From NCBI GenBank assembly GCA_019509685.1, contig JAEKLU010000253.1:1-13218 (forward strand): 13,218 nt of DNA, in the 5' to 3' direction. Position 1 is the stretch's first letter, and every line of letters begins with the position of its first letter. A program made the translations under genes and the position numbers. The DNA comes from Mesorhizobium sp. (lineage in GTDB: Bacteria > Pseudomonadota > Alphaproteobacteria > Rhizobiales > Rhizobiaceae). Under the pieces are notes generated by a model. That model worked only from the letters and a program-made list of their open reading frames with translations. It had not been told where the DNA came from and did not search any database. This document shows positions 1 through 8,746 of the stretch, piece by piece.

Positions 1-382
1 CCCACGGACGGACCGCCACCGGGTCGATCAGCAGCAACTTCTCATAGTCACAGCCGTCGATCAGATGCGCGCGTAAAGCCGTGGCGCCGCCGAAATCATG
101 AGCGATGATTTTTGGCCGCTCGAGCTTCCAGAAAGAGAGCATCGCCGCCAGCGCCTTGTTCTGGATGCCCAGCGAGACGTCCTGCCCCGGCCGTTTGTCG
201 GATCGCCCGTATCCGGGCAGGTCATAGAAATACAGAGTGTGGTCGCGCGCCAGCTCCGGTGCGATGCGGTGCCAGACATGCGACGAAAACGGCGTGCCAT
301 GCACGAGCACCAGCGCTGGGCCCGAGCCGGCGGTGCCCCATGCGATGGCCGTGCCGTTCCAGTCAAATATCTGTGTGGTCAT
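1..382 (-). CDS. Alpha/beta hydrolase, N-terminal part (runs off window)
   Basis: Reading leftwards from an ATG at 382, an open frame of 127 residues continues past the window edge, so the C-terminus, including the catalytic His, is not visible. It starts MTTQIFDWNG. Residues 28-34 (HGTPFSS) form the oxyanion-hole loop after the first buried strand, and 54-62 (DLPGYGRSD) is the typical following segment. The nucleophile elbow at 94-100 reads AHDFGGA, which places Asp96 where most esterases have Ser. An Asp nucleophile is the pattern of epoxide hydrolases and haloalkane or haloacetate dehalogenases, so hydrolysis through an alkyl-enzyme intermediate is the likely chemistry; the substrate is unknown. 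No strong Shine-Dalgarno precedes the ATG. It is divergent from the oxidase subunit gene at 631. The fold is secure; the subclass is inferred. Confidence 0.85.
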   Translation of the reverse strand, partial: MTTQIFDWNGTAIAWGTAGSGPALVLVHGTPFSSHVWHRIAPELARDHTLYFYDLPGYGRSDKRPGQDVSLGIQNKALAAMLSFWKLERPKIIAHDFGGATALRAHLIDGCDYEKLLLIDPVAVRPW

Positions 383-630
383 GGTGCTGCACCAATCGGC
401 TGTTTCGCCCGCCAACGATAGTCCCTCGCGGCGACGCTCAGAAACGCGAAATTCTCACAACAGCTTCAATGGAGCCTCTTATGACGCCGGCAAGTGGTTG
501 GACCGAGACCGACCCGGCAATTTCAACTTTCCTTTGAGGCTGTTGTCGCCGGTTGTGCGGCAATAGCGCCATTGCTCTGCGTCCAGCTTTTCGCTATGTG
601 CCTCAAAGGCATTTTCGAAGGGGTATTCCT
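383..630. other. Divergent intergenic region, no gene recognised
   Basis: This 248-base stretch lies between the divergent hydrolase and oxidase subunit IV genes and should carry both promoters. I could not identify convincing -35/-10 pairs on either strand. Short frames here (for example a 22-codon frame from the ATG at 469) have no ribosome binding site or recognisable product. The only clear signal is the GAAGGGG Shine-Dalgarno at 617-623, which serves the gene at 631. Confidence 0.5.
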
Positions 631-855
631 ATGGCTGATCACTCGCCGACCGGTCCTGTCGAACTGGGCGCCCAGATGGACTACGCCGAGCATGACCGCA
701 CCTATCATGGCTTCCTCGCGCTGGCCAAATACGGCTCGCTGTTTTGCGCGGCCATTCTCATCGCCATGGCCTTCGGCTTCTTCGTCGGCGGCTTCTTCTC
801 GGCGGCCATCGTGTTCATCCTGATCATGGCGGTCGGCGCGCTTATTCTGCGGTAG
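631..855 (+). CDS. aa3-type cytochrome c oxidase subunit IV (small bacterial form)
   Basis: This is a 74-residue protein. The ATG at 631 is chosen because GAAGGGG at 617-623 lies seven bases upstream. Residues 17-36 carry the family pattern: Met-Asp-Tyr, a Glu-His pair, then Thr-Tyr-x-Gly-Phe and a Lys-Tyr-Gly. One or two closely spaced hydrophobic segments fill residues 38-73. This matches the short subunit IV of alphaproteobacterial aa3 oxidases, a single-span accessory polypeptide of the terminal oxidase in the cytoplasmic membrane. It is not near other oxidase genes; it lies 85 bases upstream of pntAA in the same direction, an arrangement I recall from other Rhizobiales. It is likely cotranscribed with the transhydrogenase genes. 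A hairpin at 880-902 separates the two. The family call is strong; its place in the oxidase is known only from relatives. Confidence 0.88.
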   Translation: MADHSPTGPVELGAQMDYAEHDRTYHGFLALAKYGSLFCAAILIAMAFGFFVGGFFSAAIVFILIMAVGALILR

Positions 856-879
856 TCTCTTCCAGCCCATTGCCCTCGA

Positions 880-902
880 CGTCGCCGGACGTCCGGCCGA
901 CG
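880..902 (+). other. Hairpin between oxidase subunit IV gene and pntAA
   Basis: CGTCG-CCGG-ACGT-CCGG-C-CGACG folds into a nine-pair stem with a four-base loop and one bulged C at 897. No run of T follows, so it is not a standard intrinsic terminator. It could modulate mRNA stability or readthrough into pntAA, or be chance in GC-rich DNA. Confidence 0.35.
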
Positions 903-940
903 CCTTGCGCAACCAAGGTTCCAGCCGAAAGGATCATCCG

Positions 941-2200
941 GTGGGGCAGATAATATTCATCCCTCGTGAGCTTGACCCGAACGAGCCGCGCGTCGCGGCT
1001 TCGCCGGACACGGTCAAGCGTCTGACAGGTTTCGGCTTCGACGTCATCGTCGAGAAGGGCGCCGGCCAGGGCTCGCGCATCACCGATCAGGATTTTACAG
1101 GCGCCGGTGCCGCGATCGGCAAGGCGGGCGATGCCGCCGGGGCCGATGTCGTGCTGAAAGTGCGCCGGCCAACCGATGCGGAGCTGAAGACCTACAAGTC
1201 CGGCGCCGCGGTCATCGCCATTATGGATCCCTATGGCAACGATGCCGCAGTCGCCGCGCTTGCCAGGGCCGGCGTCACCGCCTTCTCGATGGAGTTCATG
1301 CCGCGCATCACGCGCGCCCAGTCGATGGACGTGCTGTCTTCGCAGGCCAATCTCGCCGGCTACCAGGCGGTGATCGACGCCGCCGCCGAATATGACCGCG
1401 CGCTGCCGATGATGATGACGGCGGCGGGCACCGTGCCGGCGGCCAAGACCTTCATCATGGGCGTCGGTGTTGCCGGCCTGCAGGCGATCGCCACGGCACG
1501 CCGGCTCGGCGCGGTCGTCACCGCCACCGACGTGCGCCCGGCGGTGAAGGAGCAGGTGCAGTCGCTCGGCGCCAAATTCCTGGCGGTCGAGGACGAGGAG
1601 TTCAAGGCGGCCGAAACTGCCGGCGGCTACGCCAAGGAAATGTCCAAGGAATACCAGGCCAAGCAGGCAGCGCTCACCGCCGAGCACATCGCCAAGCAGG
1701 ACATCGTCATCACCACGGCGCTTATCCCCGGCCGCCCGGCGCCGAAGCTGGTCTCCGCCGCCATGGTCGCCTCGATGAAGCCAGGCTCGGTGATCGTCGA
1801 TCTCGCCGTCGAACGTGGCGGCAATGTCGAGGGCGCGGTGCCCGGCAAGGTCGTGACGACGGAAAATGGCGTCAAGATCGTCGGCCATCTCAATGTCCCC
1901 GGCCGTGTCGCCGCTTCGGCCTCGCTGCTTTATGCCAAGAACCTGTTCGCCTTCCTCGAGACGATGATCGACAAGACGGCGAAGACCCTTGCCATCAAGC
2001 GCGACGACGAACTGGTCAAGGCGACCATGCTGACCGATGCTGGCAAGGTGGTGCATCCGAACTTCGCCAAGGCAGCGCAAGAACCGCGCACCGAGCCGGC
2101 CGCCATTCCCGCAACGACCATGGTCGCCGACGCCAAACCGGCGCCGAAGAAGAAGGCCGCCGCCAAGTCGCCCTCATCCAAGCCAGAAGGGACCGCATGA
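941..2200 (+). CDS. pntAA: NAD(P) transhydrogenase subunit alpha part 1 (domain I, NAD-binding)
   Basis: This 419-residue protein is the soluble NAD(H)-binding domain I of the proton-translocating transhydrogenase, which passes hydride from NADH to NADP+ using the proton gradient. The GTG at 941 is preferred over an in-frame ATG at 905: GAAAGGA at 928-934 sits six bases upstream, and the protein then begins [11 protein letters not shown] as in relatives. Residues 122-130 (RITRAQSMD) are the loop with the Arg, Gln and Asp that contact nicotinamide; they correspond to R127, Q132 and D135 of the Rhodospirillum rubrum protein, as I recall it. The Rossmann glycine motif GVGVAG is at 174-179. The last 50 or so residues form a Lys/Ala/Pro-rich tail that looks disordered and makes it longer than the roughly 384-residue R. 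rubrum form. Its stop overlaps the pntAB start as ATGA. Confidence 0.95.
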   Translation: MGQIIFIPRELDPNEPRVAASPDTVKRLTGFGFDVIVEKGAGQGSRITDQDFTGAGAAIGKAGDAAGADVVLKVRRPTDAELKTYKSGAAVIAIMDPYGNDAAVAALARAGVTAFSMEFMPRITRAQSMDVLSSQANLAGYQAVIDAAAEYDRALPMMMTAAGTVPAAKTFIMGVGVAGLQAIATARRLGAVVTATDVRPAVKEQVQSLGAKFLAVEDEEFKAAETAGGYAKEMSKEYQAKQAALTAEHIAKQDIVITTALIPGRPAPKLVSAAMVASMKPGSVIVDLAVERGGNVEGAVPGKVVTTENGVKIVGHLNVPGRVAASASLLYAKNLFAFLETMIDKTAKTLAIKRDDELVKATMLTDAGKVVHPNFAKAAQEPRTEPAAIPATTMVADAKPAPKKKAAAKSPSSKPEGTA

Positions 2201-2610
2201 TGGAAGCCCTGCAGAAAGCCCTCGATCAACTCGATCAGGCGACGGCCGCGGTGCGGGTCGCGATGCATGATCTGGCAACCACGCCGGCCGCTGCTGACGC
2301 GGCGCACGCGCTGTCCGGCGGCGCCGTCGATCCTTTCGTCTTCCAGTTCGCCATCTTCGTGCTGGCGATCTTCGTCGGCTATTATGTCGTCTGGTCGGTG
2401 ACGCCGGCGCTGCACACGCCGCTGATGGCCGTCACCAACGCCATTTCCTCGGTCATCGTCGTCGGCGCGCTGCTTGCCGTCGGCATTTCGGCCTCTGGGC
2501 TCGCCGCCGGCTTCGGTTTCGTCGCCCTGGTGCTGGTCTCGGTCAACATCTTCGGTGGCTTCCTGGTCACCCAGCGCATGCTTGCCATGTACAAGAAGAA
2601 GGACAAGTGA
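2197..2610 (+). CDS. pntAB: NAD(P) transhydrogenase subunit alpha part 2 (membrane domain II segment)
   Basis: This 137-residue membrane protein supplies the alpha-side helices of domain II, the proton channel of transhydrogenase. Residues 47-67, about 80-98 and 102-126 are hydrophobic and predict three helices. The stretch at 69-92, from TPALHTPLM to a run of hydrophobics after TNAISS, is the family signature. The N-terminal 40 residues are polar and Ala-rich. The ATG at 2197 overlaps the pntAA stop (ATGA) and follows AGAAGGGA, so translation is probably coupled. A second ATG at 2200 could also be used. pntB starts one base after the stop. Having this segment as a separate gene is the three-gene arrangement of R. 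rubrum and Rhizobiales, unlike the fused alpha subunit of E. coli. Confidence 0.93.
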   Translation: MMEALQKALDQLDQATAAVRVAMHDLATTPAAADAAHALSGGAVDPFVFQFAIFVLAIFVGYYVVWSVTPALHTPLMAVTNAISSVIVVGALLAVGISASGLAAGFGFVALVLVSVNIFGGFLVTQRMLAMYKKKDK

Positions 2611-2611
2611 C

Positions 2612-4023
2612 GTGAGCGTCAATCTGGCTTCCTTCCTCTATCTCGTCTCCGGCATCCTGTTCATCCTGGCGCTGCGCGGACTGTCGCATCCGACCACCAG
2701 CCGTCGGGGCAATCTCTTCGGCATGATCGGCATGGGTATCGCCATTGCCACCACGCTGGCGCTGGCCTTGCCCTTGGCTCCCTCGATTGGCCGTTTTGGT
2801 TTGATCGTGCTCGGTCTGGCCATCGGCGGCGGCATCGGCGCCGTCACCGCGCGCCGCATCGCCATGACCTCGATGCCGCAACTGGTCGCCGCTTTCCACT
2901 CTCTCGTCGGCTTTGCCGCCGTGATGGTGGCGGCCGCCGCCATGTATGCGCCGGAAAGCTTCAGGATCGGCACGGCGGGCGATATCCACGCCGAGGCCCT
3001 GATCGAGATGAGCCTGGGCGTGGCCATCGGCGCCATCACCTTCACCGGTTCGGTCATCGCCTTCCTGAAGCTCGACGGCCGCATGTCCGGCAAGCCGATC
3101 ATGATCGGCGGCCGCCATCTCATCAACATCGCGCTTGGCGTCGCCCTGGTGGTGCTGATCGTGCTACTGGTCACCACCGAAGCGAAGTTCGTCTTCTGGC
3201 TGATCGTGCTGGCCTCGCTGGCGCTTGGCGTGCTTCTGATCATTCCGATCGGCGGCGCCGACATGCCGGTCGTGGTCTCGATGCTGAACTCCTATTCCGG
3301 CTGGGCGGCGCAGCGGCTGCCCTCGGCTTCACGCTCGGCAATCTGGCGCTGATCATCACCGGCGCGCTGGTCGGCTCTTCGGGCGCGATCCTGTCCTACA
3401 TCATGTGCAAGGGCATGAATCGAAGCTTCATCTCGGTCATCCTTGGCGGCTTCGGCGGCGAGACGGCGGCTGCGGCCGACGACGGCATCGAGCGCACCGT
3501 CAAGCAGGGCTCGGCCGAGGACGCCGCCTATCTGATGATGAATGCGCAGAAGGTCATCATCGTGCCGGGCTACGGCATGGCGGTCGCCCAGGCGCAGCAT
3601 GCGCTGCGCGAAATGGCCGACAAGCTCAAGGCCAACGGTGTCGACGTCAAATACGCCATCCACCCCGTCGCCGGCCGTATGCCCGGCCACATGAATGTGC
3701 TGCTCGCGGAAGCCAACGTGCCCTATGACGAGGTGTTCGAGCTTGAGGACATCAACTCCGAATTCGCGCAGGCCGACGTCGCCTATGTCATCGGCGCCAA
3801 CGACGTCACCAACCCGTCCGCGCGCGACGACAAGTCCTCGCCGATCTACGGCATGCCGATCCTCGACGTCGACAAGGCGCGCACCTGTCTGTTCGTCAAG
3901 CGTTCGCTCGGCTCCGGCTATGCCGGCATCGACAACACGCTGTTCTACAAGGACGGCACGATGATGCTGCTCGGCGACGCCAAGAAGATGACCGAGGAAA
4001 TAGTCAAGGCTTTCGATCACTGA
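2612..4023 (+). pseudogene. pntB: NAD(P) transhydrogenase subunit beta, interrupted by a frameshift
   Basis: PntB supplies the remaining membrane helices and the NADP(H)-binding domain III. Translation from the GTG at 2612 (one base after pntAB) gives a normal protein through [10 protein letters not shown], then shifts into RLPSASR and stops at 3350-3352 after 246 residues. The missing part continues in another frame: from 3313 it reads [14 protein letters not shown] and runs to the TGA at 4021-4023. It includes the NADP-binding [10 protein letters not shown], the VIGAND motif and the conserved C-terminal KKMTEEI region. Removing five bases around 3305-3313 restores a 468-residue protein, close to E. 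coli PntB (about 462), and leaves the five residues between Trp and Gly-Phe that relatives have. No slippery heptamer is present, so programmed frameshifting is unlikely. It is either a recent real mutation or a sequencing or assembly error. The reading frames on both sides look otherwise intact. Confidence 0.92.
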
Positions 4024-4060
4024 TCAGTCGATTGATGCAAATTCCTCGGCCCGTAAATAG

Positions 4061-4092
4061 AACGAGCCCGGCTTGTGAAAGCCGGGCTCGTT
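4061..4092. terminator. Bidirectional intrinsic terminator between convergent pntB and the 4115-5029 gene
   Basis: A perfect 14-pair stem (AACGAGCCCGGCTT with its complement) has a four-base GTGA loop. The stem ends in AA/TT pairs and is followed by TTTC-like bases on each strand. It lies 38 bases after the pntB stop and 22 bases after the stop of the convergent gene, so it can end both transcripts. Confidence 0.85.
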
Positions 4093-4114
4093 TCAATTTG
4101 GCGCTTGATATCGT

Positions 4115-5029
4115 TCAGCGGGTGGTCAGGTAGGCGGTTTCCTCGTCGTCGCGCTGCCTGCCGCCGAGAGCGGCTGCCGCACTGGCGATGAAGGCGCCGA
4201 TGACCAGCGACAGGGCGCCGAGCAGGGCAAAGGTCGCGCTGCCTTTCCTGGCGGTATCGGCAGCCTGCTTTGCCTTGACCTTGGCGTCCTCGATCTTGGC
4301 CACCATCGCATCGACACGGGCCTTGGCGTCCGCCGCGGACAGACCTGTACGGGCGGCGACCAATTGCGACAGATAAGCCTTGTCATCGGCCGAAATCTCG
4401 CCCGCCGAAGCACCGGCGATCAAGATGCGAGTGGCTTGGCCAACGGCAGCCGCATCGCCATCCGAGCCTGTCGCCGCTACCTTGGTTGGATCGGCCGGCC
4501 TGAACAGCGAATCCACCAAATAGGAAGTCGCATTGCTGGTCGCTCCGCCGCCTGCATTAGCCGACGCTCCGGCCGATGCACCCATGGCTGCGCCCGACGC
4601 CACGTTGGACACCGCCTGAACGCCTGAACCAAGCGCTGCCGACAGCGCCGAGCCAAGCACGCCGACGACAAGCAGCGTCGCCAGCGCCCAGGCGAGGAAG
4701 CCATGCGCGGTGTCACGGAAATAGACCTCGTCGGTGTGGATGCCGACCCATTTGGTGCGAAGGCGTCCGGCAAGGTAGCCGCCGACGCCGGAAGACAGCC
4801 ATTGCACGATGATGAGCCAGATTGCGGTCGACACCGCGAAGGTGGTGACCGAAGCGCCCGAGCCCGACCATGGCGAGACCATGCTCAGCCCAAGCCCGGA
4901 GCCGAGCAGCATGAGGATGAAGGTCAGCGTCGAGGCGGCGAAGGCGCCGGCGATGATCGGACCCCAGCTGACGGCGGTGGCGGATGATTCCGTTGAAGCG
5001 GATACGTCGGCAGCCGACACGATTGTCAT
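4115..5029 (-). CDS. Four-helix membrane protein of unknown function (sometimes labelled PhnA-like in rhizobia)
   Basis: This is a 304-residue protein. The ATG at 5029 is preferred over a GTG at 5035 because the AGGGGG ribosome binding site (5036-5041) lies five bases before the ATG and touches the GTG. Predicted membrane segments are at about 22-48, 60-86, 108-131 and 264-288. The first begins SWGPIIAGAF and has a Gly-x-Gly-Leu end. Between helices 3 and 4 is an Ala/Gly/Ser-rich stretch (145-165) and a charged helical region (about 212-262) with alternating Ala, Lys and Asp that could form a coiled coil. The C-terminus is short and polar. Similar rhizobial proteins carry the label PhnA-like, which I do not take as evidence of phosphonate metabolism. 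The stop codon of the 25-residue gene upstream lies inside its ribosome binding site, so the two are probably translated together. The function is unknown. Confidence 0.85.
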   Translation of the reverse strand: MTIVSAADVSASTESSATAVSWGPIIAGAFAASTLTFILMLLGSGLGLSMVSPWSGSGASVTTFAVSTAIWLIIVQWLSSGVGGYLAGRLRTKWVGIHTDEVYFRDTAHGFLAWALATLLVVGVLGSALSAALGSGVQAVSNVASGAAMGASAGASANAGGGATSNATSYLVDSLFRPADPTKVAATGSDGDAAAVGQATRILIAGASAGEISADDKAYLSQLVAARTGLSAADAKARVDAMVAKIEDAKVKAKQAADTARKGSATFALLGALSLVIGAFIASAAAALGGRQRDDEETAYLTTR

Positions 5030-5038
5030 GGACACCCC

Positions 5039-5116
5039 CTACCGTGCGAACAGCATGATGAGGATGATGATCGGGATCGGAATACCGAGCAACCAGAGCA
5101 AAATGCCACGTCCCAT
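5039..5116 (-). CDS. 25-residue hydrophobic membrane microprotein
   Basis: The ATG at 5116 follows AAGGAGA with six-base spacing, one of the best ribosome binding sites in the window. The product begins MGRGILLWLL, continues GIPIPIIIL and ends in Phe-Ala-Arg. It is almost one membrane-spanning segment, with an Arg at each end and two prolines mid-span. I recall near-identical short proteins in other Rhizobiales, which supports a real gene, though I cannot confirm this here. The TAG stop (5039-5041) overlaps the AGGGGG ribosome binding site of the next gene, so the pair looks translationally coupled. A candidate EcfG-type promoter and a TTGTGA palindrome cluster lie just upstream. A role as a small partner of the four-helix protein is inference from this coupling. 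Confidence 0.75.
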   Translation of the reverse strand: MGRGILLWLLGIPIPIIILIMLFAR

Positions 5117-5136
5117 GGAAGTCTCCTTGCAAGAAA

Positions 5137-5167
5137 TTGTGATCGATGCTGTCACAATGTCTTGTGA
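5137..5167 (-). promoter_or_regulatory. Three alternating TTGTGA/TCACAA half-sites upstream of the microprotein gene
   Basis: On the plus strand the order is TTGTGA (5137-5142), nine bases, TCACAA (5152-5157), four bases, TTGTGA (5162-5167). Each neighbouring pair is a perfect inverted repeat. The cluster lies 21-51 bases upstream of the start codon, overlapping the predicted -10 and transcription start. The half-site resembles the TGTGA of CRP-family sites, but the spacing differs from the usual six bases. The regulator is unknown. Confidence 0.4.
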
Positions 5168-5180
5168 AGGCTTCCGTTCC
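5156..5180 (-). promoter_or_regulatory. Candidate EcfG (general stress) sigma-factor promoter
   Basis: On the minus strand GGAAC (5180-5176) is followed after 16 bases by CATT (5159-5156). The alphaproteobacterial EcfG consensus is GGAAC, 16-17 bases, then CGTT, so one base of the -10 differs. The implied start near 5150 gives a leader of about 33 bases ending in the strong ribosome binding site of the microprotein gene. Confidence 0.4.
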
Positions 5181-5222
5181 GGCCGGGTTACAAAATGATT
5201 TGCTGCAAAATCATGGAACCAA

Positions 5223-5244
5223 CCGGCGCGACGCTGCACGCCGG
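5223..5244 (-). terminator. Weak candidate terminator after gyrB
   Basis: CCGGCG (5223-5228) pairs with CGCCGG (5239-5244) across a ten-base loop, 12 bases after the gyrB stop. On the minus strand it is followed by TTGGTT rather than a clean T run. It may end gyrB transcription inefficiently. Confidence 0.3.
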
Positions 5245-5256
5245 CATGGCATCCGA

Positions 5257-7954
<2,698 letters not shown>

Positions 7955-7981
7955 AGCCATCTTTTGAGGCGGACTTCGCCT

Positions 7982-8560
7982 CTATTTCGGCAGGCCGGCG
8001 CGCAGCCCTTTCAGCGCCTCACTCCAGCGGAACAGCTCATCGAGCATGGTCTTTGCGCCTGCCTGCACTTGCTCCGTCGGATGATACGCGCGGTTCGGAT
8101 CAAGCAGCGTCTGATAGGCCGGTAGCGCCACGCCTTCCGGGATCGGCATGACGCCGACCGAGGTCAGCAGCGGCTTCAACGCTTGCGCCGCGCGCAGGCC
8201 GCCGGACACGCCGCCATAGCTGAAGATCGCCGCGGGCTTGTAGCGCCATTCATGAACCAGATAATCGATGGCGTTCACGATCGCGGGCGCCACGAAGTAA
8301 TTGTACTCCGGCGCCACGAACACGAAGGCGTCGGCGGCATCGATCGCCTTCGACCACGCTTTGGTGTGATCGTTCTCGTACTTGCGCAGGCGCGGATGGT
8401 GCGGCTCGTCAAGTATCGGCAGGTTGAATGCGGCGATGTCGGTCAGCACTGGTTCGAACTTGCCATGCTCGCGCGCGAACCCTTCCAGGCATTCGGCAAA
8501 GATCGGCCCGGCGCGTCCGGGCCGCGTGCTACCGATGATCACGTTCAACTGGTGCTTCAC
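7982..8560 (-). CDS. NADPH-dependent FMN reductase family protein (flavodoxin-like fold)
   Basis: This 192-residue protein starts at GTG 8560, chosen because GAAGGAG lies seven bases upstream. After the first strand, residues 9-16 read IGSTRPGR, the phosphate-binding loop for FMN. Residues 83-89 (APEYNYF) are the conserved isoalloxazine-contacting loop, followed by VNAIDYL. The segment FSYGGVSGGLRAAQ is the third flavin-contacting loop. These features place it in the family of NADPH-dependent FMN, quinone, azo and chromate reductases, cytosolic and usually dimeric or tetrameric. The physiological acceptor cannot be read from sequence; quinone detoxification is plausible. It is divergent from the P450 gene, with 186 bases between, and ends at a strong terminator. 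It is not obviously part of an operon. Confidence 0.9.
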   Translation of the reverse strand: MKHQLNVIIGSTRPGRAGPIFAECLEGFAREHGKFEPVLTDIAAFNLPILDEPHHPRLRKYENDHTKAWSKAIDAADAFVFVAPEYNYFVAPAIVNAIDYLVHEWRYKPAAIFSYGGVSGGLRAAQALKPLLTSVGVMPIPEGVALPAYQTLLDPNRAYHPTEQVQAGAKTMLDELFRWSEALKGLRAGLPK

Positions 8561-8576
8561 TTGTGGCTCCTTCGGG

Positions 8577-8603
8577 TTGACAGTATCCGTTGGTGACTAA
8601 CGT
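8577..8603 (+). promoter_or_regulatory. Candidate P450 promoter with embedded palindrome
   Basis: A perfect TTGACA at 8577-8582 on the plus strand is the best -35 in the divergent region; the -10 is poor (TAACGT at 8598-8603, spacing 15). Between them, GTTGGTGACTAAC (8589-8601) is a 13-base palindrome with one mismatched pair. It also lies 29-41 bases upstream of the reductase start, so one bound protein could control both genes. Confidence 0.35.
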
Positions 8604-8746
8604 AAGCCGTCGCCTGCAACAAGCGGGTGTTGGCAAAGGCCGGTCACTTTCCGGCGAGGCGTTTGCCGGTTTCAGCCTGCCGTTCGGCCACATGGACGCC
8701 CGCTTTGCCGGGCACTACAGTCAGCTCTGTCAGCGGAGCATGCCAT

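Noticed and set aside
469..537. 22-codon frame in the 383-630 intergenic region
   Set aside because: No ribosome binding site, no hydrophobic or conserved character, and its length is within chance.
842..2080. A 412-codon open frame antisense to pntAA, and similar long frames antisense to gyrB (5878-7032) and the P450 (8672-9889)
   Set aside because: They are rich in His, Arg, Gly and Asp, lack ribosome binding sites and recognisable domains, and lie opposite well-supported genes. This is the usual shadow effect of GC-rich codon bias.
3302..3320. Programmed ribosomal frameshift in pntB
   Set aside because: There is no slippery heptamer or A/T run, and the frame restoration also needs an extra five bases to be explained. 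PntB is not known to be frameshift-regulated.
8632..8667. Nested hairpin in the P450 leader (GGCAAA...TTTGCC around GCCGG...CCGGC) as a riboswitch
   Set aside because: The inner and outer stems are short and separated by a six-base bulge, with no match to a known riboswitch and no terminator or sequestered ribosome binding site.
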